Below are positions 49,687-58,911 of a stretch of DNA of 64,000 bases, piece by piece. Source of the DNA: Poriferisodalis sp965203655. Its GTDB lineage: Bacteria > Actinomycetota > Acidimicrobiia > Acidimicrobiales > Poriferisodalaceae. The stretch is taken from contig NZ_CBDBDD010000008.1 of the NCBI RefSeq assembly GCF_965203655.1, positions 1 through 64,000 of the forward strand. Reading direction: 5' to 3'. The translations under genes were made by a program, and so were the position numbers. The notes below the pieces were generated by a model, which was not told the DNA's origin, did no database searches, and saw only the letters and a program-made list of their open reading frames with translations. Numbering within the stretch: the first letter of the stretch is position 1; each line of letters opens with the position of its first letter.

Positions 49687-52380
49687 CTAGGCGTCTGCCG
49701 GCGCCAGCGTCACGCTGACGTCGGGGTGTGCGAGCGAGTCGTCGGCCACGAACCTCAGGCTCTCGATGCGCCCGGCATCGATCAAGTCGGCCCGCGTCAG
49801 CTCCAGCGTGGCGATGTGCGCATCCGCGGCGCGGACCGTCACCTGCTCTGCGGGCACGCGCAGGCTGCGCCTGGCCTCGGTCTTGGCCCGGCGAACCTCG
49901 CTGAGCACCGATGCAGTGAGCTCGAACGCACCCGAGGGATGGTCAGGAACCAGCGCGTCGATTTCCGCGGCATCGGGCCAACTCGCCCGGTGCACTGAAC
50001 CGCCGCGCCACCACGACCAGATCTCCTCGGTGACGAAAGGCAGGAACGGCGCGAACAGTCGCAGCAGCACGTCGAGCGTGACGAGCAGCGTGCGGTGAGC
50101 ATCAGCCGCTGCCTCTGCGCCCTGCCCGCCGTACGCCCGACCCTTCGCCAGCTCCACGTAGTCGTCGGTGAAACGCCAGAAGAACTGCTCGGCGCGTTCG
50201 AGAGCGCGTGCATAGTCGAACTCGTCGAATGCGTCGGTCGCCACACGCACCAGCTCGGCGAGTTCGCCCAACAGTGCCGCGTCCAAGCCGTTGTGCAACT
50301 GAGCCGCCGACAGCACCGCACCGGAGTCGGACTCGTCGCGACCGTTGAGCATCGTGAGCACCGTTGCGGTCGACCGTGCGGCGGCGTCGTCGGCGGGTGC
50401 CGAAGCGGCCATGCTCAGCGCGAACTTCGCTGCGTTCAGCAGCTTGATCGCCAGCCGGCGCCCGATCTTCATCTGGCCTTCGTCGAAGGCAGTGTCGGTG
50501 CCGGGCCGCCCGTTGGCTGCCCAGTAGCGCACGGCGTCGGCACCGTAGGTGTCGAGCAGGTCCACCGGGGTCACCACGTTGCCCTTGGACTTGGACATCT
50601 TCTTGCGGTCCGGATCGAGGATCCAGCCCGAGAGCGCGCAGTGGCGCCACGGAGCGCAGTCGTGGCCGAGGTGGCTGCGGACTGCCGTAGAGAACAGCCA
50701 GGTCCGGATGATGTCGTGCCCCTGGGGGCGCATGTCCATCGGGTAGGTGCGCTCCCACAGGTCGGGGTCTTCGCTCCAGCCGCACGCGATCTGCGGCGTC
50801 AGCGACGATGTGGCCCAGGTGTCCATCACGTCGTGGTCGCCGATGAAACCGCCCGGCTGTCCTCGCTGCGGCTCGTCGTAACCGGCTGGGACGTCGCTGC
50901 TCGGGTCGACTGGCAGCACGTCGTCGTCGGGCACGAGCGGCTGGTCCCAGATGGGTTCGCCATGGTCGTCGAGCGGGTACCACAGCGGGATCGGCACGCC
51001 GAAATAGCGCTGCCGGCTGATCAGCCAGTCGCCGGTGAGCCCCTCGATCCAATTGGTGTAGCGGCCCTGCATGTAGGGCGGATGCCACGTCATCTCCGAG
51101 CCGCGGGCGATCAGCGCGTCGCGCAGATCCCGATCGCGACCGCCGTTGCGGATGTACCACTGGCGGCTCGTGACGATCTCCAGCGGCCGGTCGCCCTTCT
51201 CGAAGAACTTCACGGCGTGGGTGATCGGGCTGGGCTCGCCGACGAGATCGCCGGATTCCCGCAGAAGCTCCACGGTGGCGTTGCGAGCGCCGCCGACGGT
51301 CCGTCCTGCGAGGTGCCGGTATGCCTCGCGCCCGGCGGGCGAGTCGACGCCTGGCGGCGGCTCCGCCGCGATGCGACCGCCCCGGTCCACGATCGCCCGC
51401 ACGGGCAGGTCCAGCTCGCGCCACCACGTCACGTCGGTGGTGTCGCCGAACGTGCAGATCATGGCGATGCCGGTGCCCTTGTCGGGCTCGGCCAGCTTGT
51501 GGGCGACGACCGGCACCTCCACGCCGAACAATGGCGTCGTGACCGTGGTGCCGAACAGCGGCTGGTAGCGCTCGTCGTCGGGGTGTGCCACCAGCGCCAC
51601 GCAAGCCGCGAGGAGCTCGGGCCGGGTCGTCTCGATCTCGACGGTGCCGTTCCCACCAGGGCCGTTGCCGGCACCGGACGTGCCGTTTCGGCCGAACGAG
51701 ATGCGGTGGTAGGCGCCCGGCCGCTCCCGGTCTTCCAGTTCTGCCTGCGCGACCGCCGTGCCGAAGGTGACGTCCCACAGCGACGGCGCCTCGATCTGGT
51801 ACGCCTCGCCGCGTTCGAGGTTGCCCAGGAAAGCGCGTTGAGCGACCCGCTGGCATCGCTCGTCGATCGTGGCGTAGGTCATCGACCAGTCCACGCTGAG
51901 ACCGAGCTGGCGCCAGAGCGCTTCGAAGGCACGCTCGTCTTCGGCGGTCAGCACATGGCACAGCTCGATGAAGTTGCGACGTGAGATGGCGATCTCGCCG
52001 CGTGCCTCCACTGCTTTGGCATCGCCGCCGTCGGGCGGCGGCACGAAGTTCTCGTCGTAGGGGAGCATGGGGTCGCAGCGCACCCCGAAGTAGTTCTGCA
52101 CGCGCCGCTCGGTGGGCAGGCCGTTGTCGTCCCAGCCCATCGGGTAGAAGACCTTGTCGCCGGCCATGCGCCGGTACCGGGCGATGTTGTCGGTGTGGGT
52201 GTAGCTGAAGACGTGGCCCATGTGCAGCGAGCCGCTGACCGTCGGCGGCGGTGTGTCGATGCTGAACACCTCAGAACGTGAGGCAGTGCGGTCGAAGCGG
52301 TACACGCCGTCCGATTCCCAGCGCTGCGACCACTTTGCCTCTAGCCCATCGACCGTGGGCTTGTCGGGCACCTGCGTCAT
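49687..52380 (-). CDS. valS: Valyl-tRNA synthetase
   Basis: Class I synthetase of 897 residues charging tRNA-Val. HIGH-type motif SGSLHMGHVFSYTHTD near 50, editing domain about 180-400, ARHCALSGW-like region with WRHCALSGWILDPDRKKMSKSKGN (KMSKS) near 580, and an anticodon-binding C-terminus (FLPFVTEEIWSWWRGG). ATG 52380 is preferred to an upstream TTG. The short C-terminal tail lacks the long coiled coil of some ValS proteins. Essential housekeeping gene. Confidence 0.96.
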   Translation of the reverse strand: MTQVPDKPTVDGLEAKWSQRWESDGVYRFDRTASRSEVFSIDTPPPTVSGSLHMGHVFSYTHTDNIARYRRMAGDKVFYPMGWDDNGLPTERRVQNYFGVRCDPMLPYDENFVPPPDGGDAKAVEARGEIAISRRNFIELCHVLTAEDERAFEALWRQLGLSVDWSMTYATIDERCQRVAQRAFLGNLERGEAYQIEAPSLWDVTFGTAVAQAELEDRERPGAYHRISFGRNGTSGAGNGPGGNGTVEIETTRPELLAACVALVAHPDDERYQPLFGTTVTTPLFGVEVPVVAHKLAEPDKGTGIAMICTFGDTTDVTWWRELDLPVRAIVDRGGRIAAEPPPGVDSPAGREAYRHLAGRTVGGARNATVELLRESGDLVGEPSPITHAVKFFEKGDRPLEIVTSRQWYIRNGGRDRDLRDALIARGSEMTWHPPYMQGRYTNWIEGLTGDWLISRQRYFGVPIPLWYPLDDHGEPIWDQPLVPDDDVLPVDPSSDVPAGYDEPQRGQPGGFIGDHDVMDTWATSSLTPQIACGWSEDPDLWERTYPMDMRPQGHDIIRTWLFSTAVRSHLGHDCAPWRHCALSGWILDPDRKKMSKSKGNVVTPVDLLDTYGADAVRYWAANGRPGTDTAFDEGQMKIGRRLAIKLLNAAKFALSMAASAPADDAAARSTATVLTMLNGRDESDSGAVLSAAQLHNGLDAALLGELAELVRVATDAFDEFDYARALERAEQFFWRFTDDYVELAKGRAYGGQGAEAAADAHRTLLVTLDVLLRLFAPFLPFVTEEIWSWWRGGSVHRASWPDAAEIDALVPDHPSGAFELTASVLSEVRRAKTEARRSLRVPAEQVTVRAADAHIATLELTRADLIDAGRIESLRFVADDSLAHPDVSVTLAPADA

Positions 52381-52582
52381 ATGCGGCAAAGCTACCGGCG
52401 CGCCGTGACGGCGGCCGAGGCCGGACCGGCACGTGTCACCCGATATGTGCCAAGTTCACGCTGGGCTGTCACACAATTGTCACACAAGTGCAACACCTTT
52501 GACTAGTGTGTGCACTGGTTGCCGACTGCGGGGGCGGAAGGCAATCTCAGCCAGTACTGCCGACCAAAGGGGGTCGATTGGC

Positions 52583-52924
52583 ATGATGGCGACAATCCTG
52601 ACGCTGATCATCCTGGGCATGGTGTTCCAGGGTGCGATGGTTGTCGTGGACAGTGTCCTTGACGCAGTCAAGGTGAATGACACGCTGAAGTCGATTCCGA
52701 TCGTAGGCAGCAATCTCAATCTGATCTGGGCGTACCTATTCGTGCTGATCTCGCAAGTCAATGACGGCGGGGGCATGTTCGGATATGCGGCCAGCTTGGA
52801 AGTGCTGTCACTGGGTCGCTTCGGCATGGACGTGGCAACAGCCATCGTCCTCGTGGCATTCATTCCGGTTCGAGACGCTGCAATCAGCGCCTTGAAGCAG
52901 GGCATTGGAGGACGCGGCGACTGA
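52583..52924 (+). CDS. Small membrane protein of unknown function
   Basis: Protein of 113 residues with three likely membrane segments (MATILTLIILGMVFQGAMVVV, NLNLIWAYLFVLISQV, ATAIVLVAFIPV). AAAGGGGG lies upstream of the ATG. Followed by paired hairpins at 52983. No family recognised. Confidence 0.65.
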   Translation: MMATILTLIILGMVFQGAMVVVDSVLDAVKVNDTLKSIPIVGSNLNLIWAYLFVLISQVNDGGGMFGYAASLEVLSLGRFGMDVATAIVLVAFIPVRDAAISALKQGIGGRGD

Positions 52925-52982
52925 CCAGCGTCACGTGCGGCGCTGCTGAAGCGCCGTGCCATCGGCGATACGCCGACGTTGG

Positions 52983-53033
52983 GGCACCCCGCTTGCGGGG
53001 TGCCCTTTGCGTTGTGTCGCCCCGCTTGCGGGG
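52983..53033. terminator. Tandem GC hairpins between convergent genes
   Basis: GGCACCCCGC-TT-GCGGGGTGCC is a perfect 10-bp stem at 52983-53004, and CCCCGC-TT-GCGGGG repeats it at 53020-53033. The enclosing 33-bp unit (hairpin plus GGTGCCCTTTGCGTTG) is duplicated in tandem. The site lies 30 bp before the 3' end of the CoA-transferase on the other strand, so it may serve both transcripts. Confidence 0.7.
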
Positions 53034-53062
53034 TGCCCTTTGCGTTGCGCTGACGTCGTCCG

Positions 53063-54301
53063 TCAGGGCGTGACGACGATGACGCCCTCGGCAGCCAGGT
53101 GGTCGATCTCGCCGGCGTCGTACCCCAGTTCGCCGAGGATCTCGGCGGCGTGCTCGCCGAGACGCGGTGCATGCCGGCGCAGCCGGGTCGGCGTCGCGGA
53201 GTAGACCACCGGATCGGCCACGTAGCGGTACGCCCCTTCGGTGGGATGTTCCGAGATGCTCACGAGGCCCACGGCGGCGAGCTGGGGATCCGCGTCGAGG
53301 TCTGCCAAGTCCATGACCCTGGCGGCCGGGATCGAATGGGTGTCGCAGTAGGCGATCCACTCATCGGTCGTGCGGCGCACCGAGAGCTCCCCGAACAGTG
53401 CGTACAGCTCGTCGATGTGCGCGATCCGCGAGTTGTGGTCGGCAAAGCGCGGATCGTCGGCCAGCTCGGGTCGTTCGACGAACGTGAAGAAGGCTCGGTA
53501 CTGCGCGTCGTTGTAGGGCAGCAGGCACACCCAGCCGTCAGCGGTGGGGTAGGGGCGGCGGTGCGGCGTGAGGAGCCGGTCATAGCCGAACGGACCCTCG
53601 GGCGGCTCGAACACGGCGCCGCGGTAGTGCTCCACCAGGTTGAAGGCCACCATCGTCTCGAACATGGGCACTTCGATGGCCTGTGCCACACCGGTCCGTT
53701 CCCGATGGAACAGGGCCGCGAGCACAGCCTCCACCACATGCAGCCCGGTGACCTTGTCCGCGATCACCGAGGGGACGAAGCCAGGCTCGCCTGCGATGCG
53801 GCCGATCAGGTTCGACAGGCCGGATGCGGCTTGGATGGCGTCGTCGTACGCCGCTTTGTCGCGGTACGGGCCCCCGCTGCCGTAGCCGTTCGCACGGCAG
53901 CAGATGAGCTGCGGATGCTGTGCTCGCAGGGAGTCTGCGTCGAGGCCGAGACGTTCGAGCGCGGCAGCACGCATGTTGGTGACGAGCACGTCCGAGCTCG
54001 CGAGCAGCCGCTGCATCGCTGCACGACCGGCATCGGACTTGAGGTCGAGCGCCAGCGAGCGCTTGTTGCGCTGGATGTTGAGGCTGAAACCGGACATGCC
54101 GGCGGACCGGGCAGGAAGCCCGTTGCGCGTGGAGTCGCCGTCGAGCGATTCGACCCTGATCACGTCGGCCCCGTGATCTCCGAGCATCCGGCACGCCATC
54201 GGCCCCATCAGCACGGTCGTCAGATCGACGACGCGTATGCCGTCGAGGGCTCCGGCCGATCCGTCGCCGGCCGCGGCGGCAGTGCCTGCAGTTTCTGGCA
54301 T
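53063..54301 (-). CDS. CaiB/BaiF (class III) CoA-transferase
   Basis: 412 residues. IRVVDLTTVLMGPMACRMLGDHGADVIRVE, NKRSLALDLKSDAGRAAMQRLLASSDVLVTNM and ANGYGSGGPYRDKAAYDDAIQAASGL are the family hallmarks, and it ends LGYDAGEIDHLAAEGVI. Paralogue of the gene at 18346. CoA donor and acceptor unknown. The next gene on this strand starts 12 bp away. Confidence 0.92.
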   Translation of the reverse strand: MPETAGTAAAAGDGSAGALDGIRVVDLTTVLMGPMACRMLGDHGADVIRVESLDGDSTRNGLPARSAGMSGFSLNIQRNKRSLALDLKSDAGRAAMQRLLASSDVLVTNMRAAALERLGLDADSLRAQHPQLICCRANGYGSGGPYRDKAAYDDAIQAASGLSNLIGRIAGEPGFVPSVIADKVTGLHVVEAVLAALFHRERTGVAQAIEVPMFETMVAFNLVEHYRGAVFEPPEGPFGYDRLLTPHRRPYPTADGWVCLLPYNDAQYRAFFTFVERPELADDPRFADHNSRIAHIDELYALFGELSVRRTTDEWIAYCDTHSIPAARVMDLADLDADPQLAAVGLVSISEHPTEGAYRYVADPVVYSATPTRLRRHAPRLGEHAAEILGELGYDAGEIDHLAAEGVIVVTP

Positions 54302-54312
54302 GAAGTCCTCGT

Positions 54313-54651
54313 CTACTCGGTCGATGCGGCTGCAGCGGCCTGGCGCTCCTCGCGCTCAGCAGCCTTGATGCCGTGGCTCATGACGATGGTCGGCGCGAGC
54401 AGCATCGAACCCACCACGAGCGCCACGGCGATGACTGTGCTCAGCAGGGGTGTGTAGCCCCAACGGATGCCCACAGCACCGAGCGCCAGCGACAACAGAT
54501 ACAGGCCGTAGCCGGTTCGCTGGCCGAGACTGGTGATCCGTTTGAGCCGTGCCCGCCGGGCCAGGACCTCGTCGAAGGATTGATCTGCCGACGGGGGCGT
54601 GCCCCGACCGCCGTCGGGCCCCTCGCCTCGAGATTCCCCGGCGTCAGCCAC
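54313..54651 (-). CDS. Small membrane protein of unknown function
   Basis: 112 residues from a GTG. A polar N-terminus (GESRGEGPDGG, then SFDEVLARRARLKRI) is followed by two helices (GYGLYLLSLALGAVGIRWGY and LLSTVIAVALVVGSMLLAPTIV) and a basic, Ala-rich tail. Lies between the DUF5317-like gene and the CoA-transferase on the same strand, 12 bp before the latter. Confidence 0.65.
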   Translation of the reverse strand: MADAGESRGEGPDGGRGTPPSADQSFDEVLARRARLKRITSLGQRTGYGLYLLSLALGAVGIRWGYTPLLSTVIAVALVVGSMLLAPTIVMSHGIKAAEREERQAAAAASTE

Positions 54652-54680
54652 CGTCCCATTATCTCGGGACGCGGCGGCGC

Positions 54681-55640
54681 TCAGGCTCCGAAGAGATGCG
54701 GTTCGTGCGTCTCGGTGGGTTCGCCTGACATGTCGCTGCCGTCGTCGGCCGAGTCGTAGGGCCACGGCGCCGGTGCGGGCCACGGGGCTGGCTCGACGCG
54801 TGACGCCCAGGCAGGTTCGGTGTGTGCAGGCACCGCAGCGGGAGCCGCCGGCGCGGCTGCCGCCGGAACGGTCGCGGGCTGCGGGGCCGCAGCATCGCCG
54901 ATCAGTGAGGGGTTCTCCAGTGTGGTGGCTTGTGCGGCCGGCCTGAGCACGACTGTTTGATCGTCGAAGTCGTCGTAGCCGCCTTGAGAAACTGCCGCGA
55001 GCCGTTGAGTCGCCCGGGCGGCGGGCCACATGAGACGGAACCCGACATTGGCCAAGCCCGCGGCGGTCACCATGTCTCCGAGCGTGATGACGTCTCGCAG
55101 CGGTGCGAGCGGTATCGCGCCTCCGAGCCATGCGGCGATCGTCGCGTCGCCTGACCAGCGGCGGGCGGTGCCGAGCAGCACTCGGTCGAGCCCGTCGTAG
55201 TCGATGATGCCGGACGCCACGACTGCGCTCTCGCTGACCGGCAGGTAGCCGTTCAGCAGCAGGACAGCGAGGTTGGCGGAAATCCCGACGGCGGCAATCA
55301 GTGCGCCGGTGATGTGCCGGTTGAGCACGCAGCTCGCGAGCAGCAGAGCCAGCGACACGCCGAGGGCGAAGCGGCCGGCGAGCATGTTGGTGTCCAGCGC
55401 GACCGCAAGCGACAGGACAGCGCCGAGCGCGAGCACCGGCCAGTAGTTGACCTGCAGCACTCGGAGCCTCACGAAGATGTCGCGTGGCTCCGTGCCCCTC
55501 AGCAACGAGACGGCAAAACCGATACCCAAACCTGCGGCTGTCACGAGGACGATAAAGAACACCGCGCACTGACAGTACCGAGCGGTCTGCGCGGGCTCGG
55601 GGATGGTCTCGACCTCCCTACGTCGGCATCCGCAGCCCAT
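54681..55640 (-). CDS. DUF5317-like membrane protein
   Basis: 319 residues. Several hydrophobic helices occupy about 25-210 (FFIVLVTAAGLGIGFAVSLL, VLALGAVLSLAVALD, ALGVSLALLLASCVL, ALIAAVGISANLAVLLLNGYLP); the segments NGYLPVSESAV and LGDMVTAAG match DUF5317. An Ala/Pro-rich cytoplasmic tail follows. Start at ATG 55640; further upstream reading would cross the biotin-carrier promoter. Function unknown. Confidence 0.7.
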   Translation of the reverse strand: MGCGCRRREVETIPEPAQTARYCQCAVFFIVLVTAAGLGIGFAVSLLRGTEPRDIFVRLRVLQVNYWPVLALGAVLSLAVALDTNMLAGRFALGVSLALLLASCVLNRHITGALIAAVGISANLAVLLLNGYLPVSESAVVASGIIDYDGLDRVLLGTARRWSGDATIAAWLGGAIPLAPLRDVITLGDMVTAAGLANVGFRLMWPAARATQRLAAVSQGGYDDFDDQTVVLRPAAQATTLENPSLIGDAAAPQPATVPAAAAPAAPAAVPAHTEPAWASRVEPAPWPAPAPWPYDSADDGSDMSGEPTETHEPHLFGA

Positions 55641-55713
55641 CCTGGGCGGTCGTTCGCCGCCGCGGTTAGCTTTGCGCCGGCCCTTTGCTCCCCGCAGCCG
55701 CAGGAGGCACGAC

Positions 55714-55932
55714 GTGCTGGATGTCCGAGCTGAGTTGACCGCAACGGTATGGAAGGTGGTTGCGGAGGTGGGATCCGTCGTGTCCGCCGGCGACGAACTG
55801 CTCATCCTCGAGTCCATGAAGATGGAGATCCCGGTGACTGCTCCCGAAGGCGGCACGCTGGCGGAGATGAACGTGGCCGAGGGCGACGCAGTCGCCGAAG
55901 GCGACGTGCTCGCGGTGGTGGCGACCGCGTAG
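55714..55932 (+). CDS. Biotin/lipoyl-binding carrier protein
   Basis: 72-residue single-domain carrier. LILESMKMEIPV holds the target Lys in the EsMKM biotinylation motif, and the C-terminal GDAVAEGDVLAVV is the other half of the barrel. AGGAGG lies six bases before the GTG. Stand-alone carriers of this size are known in actinobacteria; the partner carboxylase is not in the window. 62 bp before ccmA but of unrelated function. Confidence 0.88.
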   Translation: MLDVRAELTATVWKVVAEVGSVVSAGDELLILESMKMEIPVTAPEGGTLAEMNVAEGDAVAEGDVLAVVATA

Positions 55933-55994
55933 TTTCGGGCGGCTCATCGTCGGGGAGCCGACGCAGGCGAACCCGCCCGTAGCCTTGGCACTCC

Positions 55995-56675
55995 GTGGGA
56001 GCTGCCGTTGCCTTCGAGGGCGTCGTGGCCCTGTTGGACCGCTTTCCTGCGCTGGCGGGAGTGGACCTCAGCGTGGAAAGCGGCGAGATGGTCTGCCTGA
56101 GAGGTCCCAACGGGGCCGGCAAGACCACGCTGCTGCGGACGTGCGCGGGCCTCGTTCCTCTGCGCGGTGCGCGGGCCGACGTGCTCGGCTTCGACCTCAT
56201 CGCCAATCGGCGCTCGGTTCACCGCCACGTCGGCTTGTTGGGGCACCGCACTCCCCTCTACGGCGATCTGCGAGTCGACGATCAGCTGCGTCACTGCGCC
56301 GCGCTCCACCGCGCCTCCGACACTGAGGCTTCGGCGGCGGCCGAACGGTTCTCGCTGGAGGGCCGCTTGAAGGGGGTGGCGATCCGACGTCTCTCTGAGG
56401 GCCAGCAGCGACGCGTGGCGCTGGCTTGCTTGACCATCGCCCGCCCGCAGCTGTGGCTGCTGGACGAACCGCACGCCGGACTTGACCGCACCAGCCGCGA
56501 CGCGCTCGACGAGCTGCTCGGCGACGCCGTGACGGCCGGGGCGACCGTCATGTTCGCAACCCACGAGACGGGCAGCGCTCGCCTCGCAGCCGCCCGGCAG
56601 GTGACGCTCGCCGGCGGGCGAGTCTCGATGAGCGCTCCAGCAACCGGCGCGGGCAGTTCAGCCGATGTGGCGTGA
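55995..56675 (+). CDS. ccmA: Heme ABC exporter ATPase CcmA
   Basis: ATPase of the CcmABCD complex, which releases holo-CcmE after heme loading. 226 residues: Walker A GPNGAGKTT near 38, HRTPLYGDLRVDDQLRHCA, signature LSEGQQRRVALA near 133, Walker B LWLLDEPHAGLD near 152 and switch ATHE. GTG start. The 3' end overlaps ccmB by 11 bp. Confidence 0.93.
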   Translation: MGAAVAFEGVVALLDRFPALAGVDLSVESGEMVCLRGPNGAGKTTLLRTCAGLVPLRGARADVLGFDLIANRRSVHRHVGLLGHRTPLYGDLRVDDQLRHCAALHRASDTEASAAAERFSLEGRLKGVAIRRLSEGQQRRVALACLTIARPQLWLLDEPHAGLDRTSRDALDELLGDAVTAGATVMFATHETGSARLAAARQVTLAGGRVSMSAPATGAGSSADVA

Positions 56676-57333
56676 GATCTGGCTCATCTGCCGGAAGGAC
56701 CTGACCATCGAGCGACGTGCGCGCGTCACGCTGATCCAGATTGTGCCGACCGTGCTCCTCATTCTCGTCGTGTTCGCCTTCGCGTTCGACGCGAATCCGT
56801 CGCTGTTGGGCGCCGGGGCAGGCGGATTGTTCTGGGTGGCTGTTCTCTTCGGGGCAGTGCTCGGCGCCAAGCGCAGCTTTGACATCGAAGCCGAAGGCGG
56901 GAACCTCGACGCACTCCGGCTCGGCGGGCTCTCCCCCGCGGCCATCCTGTGGGGCAAGGCCATGGCCCTGGCCGTCCAGATGGCGGTAGTCGCAGTGTTC
57001 ACCGCTGCAGGGCTCGTGGTGCTCTTCTCGGTCACCGTCACCGACTGGCTCCTGCTCGTCACCGCGGCCGTCTGCGGTACGGCGGCATTTGCCATCTGCG
57101 GGTGCCTGTACGGGGCAATGACGGTAGGGCTGCGGTCCGCCGATACCCTGCTTCCGCTGCTGCTGATACCGGTGGCAGCACCGGTGCTCTTGGCCGGAAC
57201 CCGAGCGTTCGACGTGGCGCTGGGGACCAGCGCCGACCAAGGCTGGAGCTGGACAGCGCTGCTTGCGGTAGTGCTCATCACCTACGTCGCGGTGGGCTGG
57301 GCGGCGGCCGGCCCGCTGCTGGAAGACGCCTGA
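56665..57333 (+). CDS. ccmB: Heme exporter membrane protein CcmB
   Basis: 222 residues with about six helices. Begins REIWLICRKDLTIERRAR, followed by LFWVAVLFGAVLGAKRSFDIEAEGGNLDALRL, a strong CcmB signature, and LLPLLLIPVAAPVLLAGTRA. Partner of CcmA. Confidence 0.93.
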   Translation: MWREIWLICRKDLTIERRARVTLIQIVPTVLLILVVFAFAFDANPSLLGAGAGGLFWVAVLFGAVLGAKRSFDIEAEGGNLDALRLGGLSPAAILWGKAMALAVQMAVVAVFTAAGLVVLFSVTVTDWLLLVTAAVCGTAAFAICGCLYGAMTVGLRSADTLLPLLLIPVAAPVLLAGTRAFDVALGTSADQGWSWTALLAVVLITYVAVGWAAAGPLLEDA

Positions 57334-57341
57334 ATCTCCTG

Positions 57342-58184
57342 ATGATCGAGACCCCTGAGCCAGACCTTCGCCGGCAGGCCCAGCGAGCTGGATCCGTGTC
57401 GATGACGGGCAGCGTCGCGACCCGGGTGCTCGGGGCCATCGGGCTCGCCGCAGCGGCGGTGATGGCGATCCTGGCACTGTGGGTCTCGCCTGCCGATGCC
57501 GTGCAGGGCGACGCCGTCCGGCTGATGTACGTGCACGTGCCCTCGATCTGGGTCGCGTACGGCGGCTTCGCGCTGACCGCGTTCGCCAGTGCGCGTGTGC
57601 TGTGGCGGACTCGCAGCGGTGCCGGGGGCACCGAAGGCGTCATCGCAGACCGCCAGGCACGGCACTGGGACCGGGTAGCCGGCGCCGCGGCTGAGCTCGG
57701 CGTGATGTTCACCGGGCTCACACTGGTGACTGGCTCGCTGTGGGGCAAGGTGACCTGGGGCACGTACTGGCAGTGGGACGCACGATTGACCACCACCGTC
57801 CTGCTGTTCGTGACCTATCTCGGGTACTTGGCATTGCGGCGGCTGCCTGCCGAGTCGAGGGCCCGCGCTCGACGCTCCGCGGTGATGGCCCTCATCGCGG
57901 TGGTCAACTTGCCCATCGTCCACTACTCGGTGGACTGGTGGCGCACGCTGCATCAGGAAGCCAGCCTGGAAATCGGGATCGGCGGCGAACGCAACTACAG
58001 CGGCGAGATGTACTGGACGCTGCTGTACTCCTGGGCCACCTTCACCCTCATCGCGCTGTGGATCGGGATCCACCGCTACCGGGTGCTGCGCCTCGAAGAG
58101 CTCGCCGAGGAAGCTGCGCTCGAAGAACTGCTCGCCCAGCGTCGCAGTGAGCCCCGCCACGACGAACCGGTGACAGATCGATGA
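57342..58184 (+). CDS. ccmC: Heme-handling protein CcmC (cytochrome c biogenesis)
   Basis: 280 residues. Loads heme onto CcmE. The tryptophan-rich WWD-type segment is LWGKVTWGTYWQWDARLT near 140-160, after VRLMYVHVPSIWVAYGGFAL; conserved heme-ligand His residues are in VHVP and VHYSVDWWRTLHQ. A GTG or ATG further in (before TGSVATRV) could be the start. Stop overlaps ccmD (ATGA). Confidence 0.93.
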   Translation: MIETPEPDLRRQAQRAGSVSMTGSVATRVLGAIGLAAAAVMAILALWVSPADAVQGDAVRLMYVHVPSIWVAYGGFALTAFASARVLWRTRSGAGGTEGVIADRQARHWDRVAGAAAELGVMFTGLTLVTGSLWGKVTWGTYWQWDARLTTTVLLFVTYLGYLALRRLPAESRARARRSAVMALIAVVNLPIVHYSVDWWRTLHQEASLEIGIGGERNYSGEMYWTLLYSWATFTLIALWIGIHRYRVLRLEELAEEAALEELLAQRRSEPRHDEPVTDR

Positions 58185-58351
58185 CGTGGGCGGCCAATGT
58201 CTTCAGCGGCTACGCCTTGACCGCGGTGGTTGTGGTCGCCTACGCGACCTGGGTGGTGCGCCGTGGCCGCGTGCTCGGCCGTGACCTCGGCATCGGGCCC
58301 GCGGGAGCCAGCGGGGACCCGAGCCGGTCGCATCCGGAAACCAGCCAGTGA
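58181..58351 (+). CDS. ccmD: Probable CcmD-like small membrane protein
   Basis: 56 residues with one hydrophobic helix (VFSGYALTAVVVVAYATWVV) followed by a basic RRGRVLGRDLG stretch, the form of CcmD. The ATG overlaps the ccmC stop and its TGA overlaps the ccmE GTG, which fits the canonical C-D-E order. Identified by position and shape, as CcmD sequences are poorly conserved. Confidence 0.8.
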   Translation: MTWAANVFSGYALTAVVVVAYATWVVRRGRVLGRDLGIGPAGASGDPSRSHPETSQ

Positions 58352-58911
58352 CCGATCTCAGCCCCCGTCATCCCCTTCCCGCCGAGCCAGATCGAGCCGA
58401 CGCGCGCCGCGTGCTCGGCCGTCGCCGCAAGGTGATGATCGTCGGCTTTGTGGTGCTGCTGGCGATCGCGGGAGGAGCGGCCACGGTCGCGGGACTGCGC
58501 AATGCGACGCTGTTCTTCCGCAACGCGGACGAGGCCATTGCCGAGCGGGTCGAGCTGGGCGACCGCCGGTTTCGCCTGCAAGGACGGGTGGTGCCGGCGT
58601 CGGTGGCGGTGGATGGGGGAGTGACCACCTTCGAGGTGATCCACAACTGCGCATCGGTGTCGGTGCGTCACAGCGTCGATCCGCCCGACCTGTTCGAGTC
58701 GCCGTGGATACCTGTGGTGCTCGAGGGCCGCTGGGTGCAAGGTGACGTCGTGACGGTGGCAGGCCGCGACACTCATTTCTTCTCGAGCGACAACATGCTG
58801 GTGAAGCACACCAACGAGTACATGGCGGCGAACGAAGGCCGTCTGCCCGACCCGAACGAGGCTCCCGAGGGCTTCTTGGACGACTGTCCCTTTGAGGTGC
58901 CCCGGCTGTGA
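58348..58911 (+). CDS. ccmE: Heme chaperone CcmE
   Basis: 187 residues: membrane anchor about 30-50 (VMIVGFVVLLAIAGGAATVAG), OB-fold domain (FRLQGRVVPASV, TTFEVIHNCASVSV) and the heme-binding HxxxY in LVKHTNEY near 155, so it is the classical His-type rather than a Cys-type CcmE. GTG start overlapping ccmD. Confidence 0.93.
   Translation: MTDLSPRHPLPAEPDRADARRVLGRRRKVMIVGFVVLLAIAGGAATVAGLRNATLFFRNADEAIAERVELGDRRFRLQGRVVPASVAVDGGVTTFEVIHNCASVSVRHSVDPPDLFESPWIPVVLEGRWVQGDVVTVAGRDTHFFSSDNMLVKHTNEYMAANEGRLPDPNEAPEGFLDDCPFEVPRL

Noticed and set aside
50095..51984. 629-residue plus-strand frame inside valS
   Set aside because: Antisense shadow of an essential gene with HIGH and KMSKS motifs.
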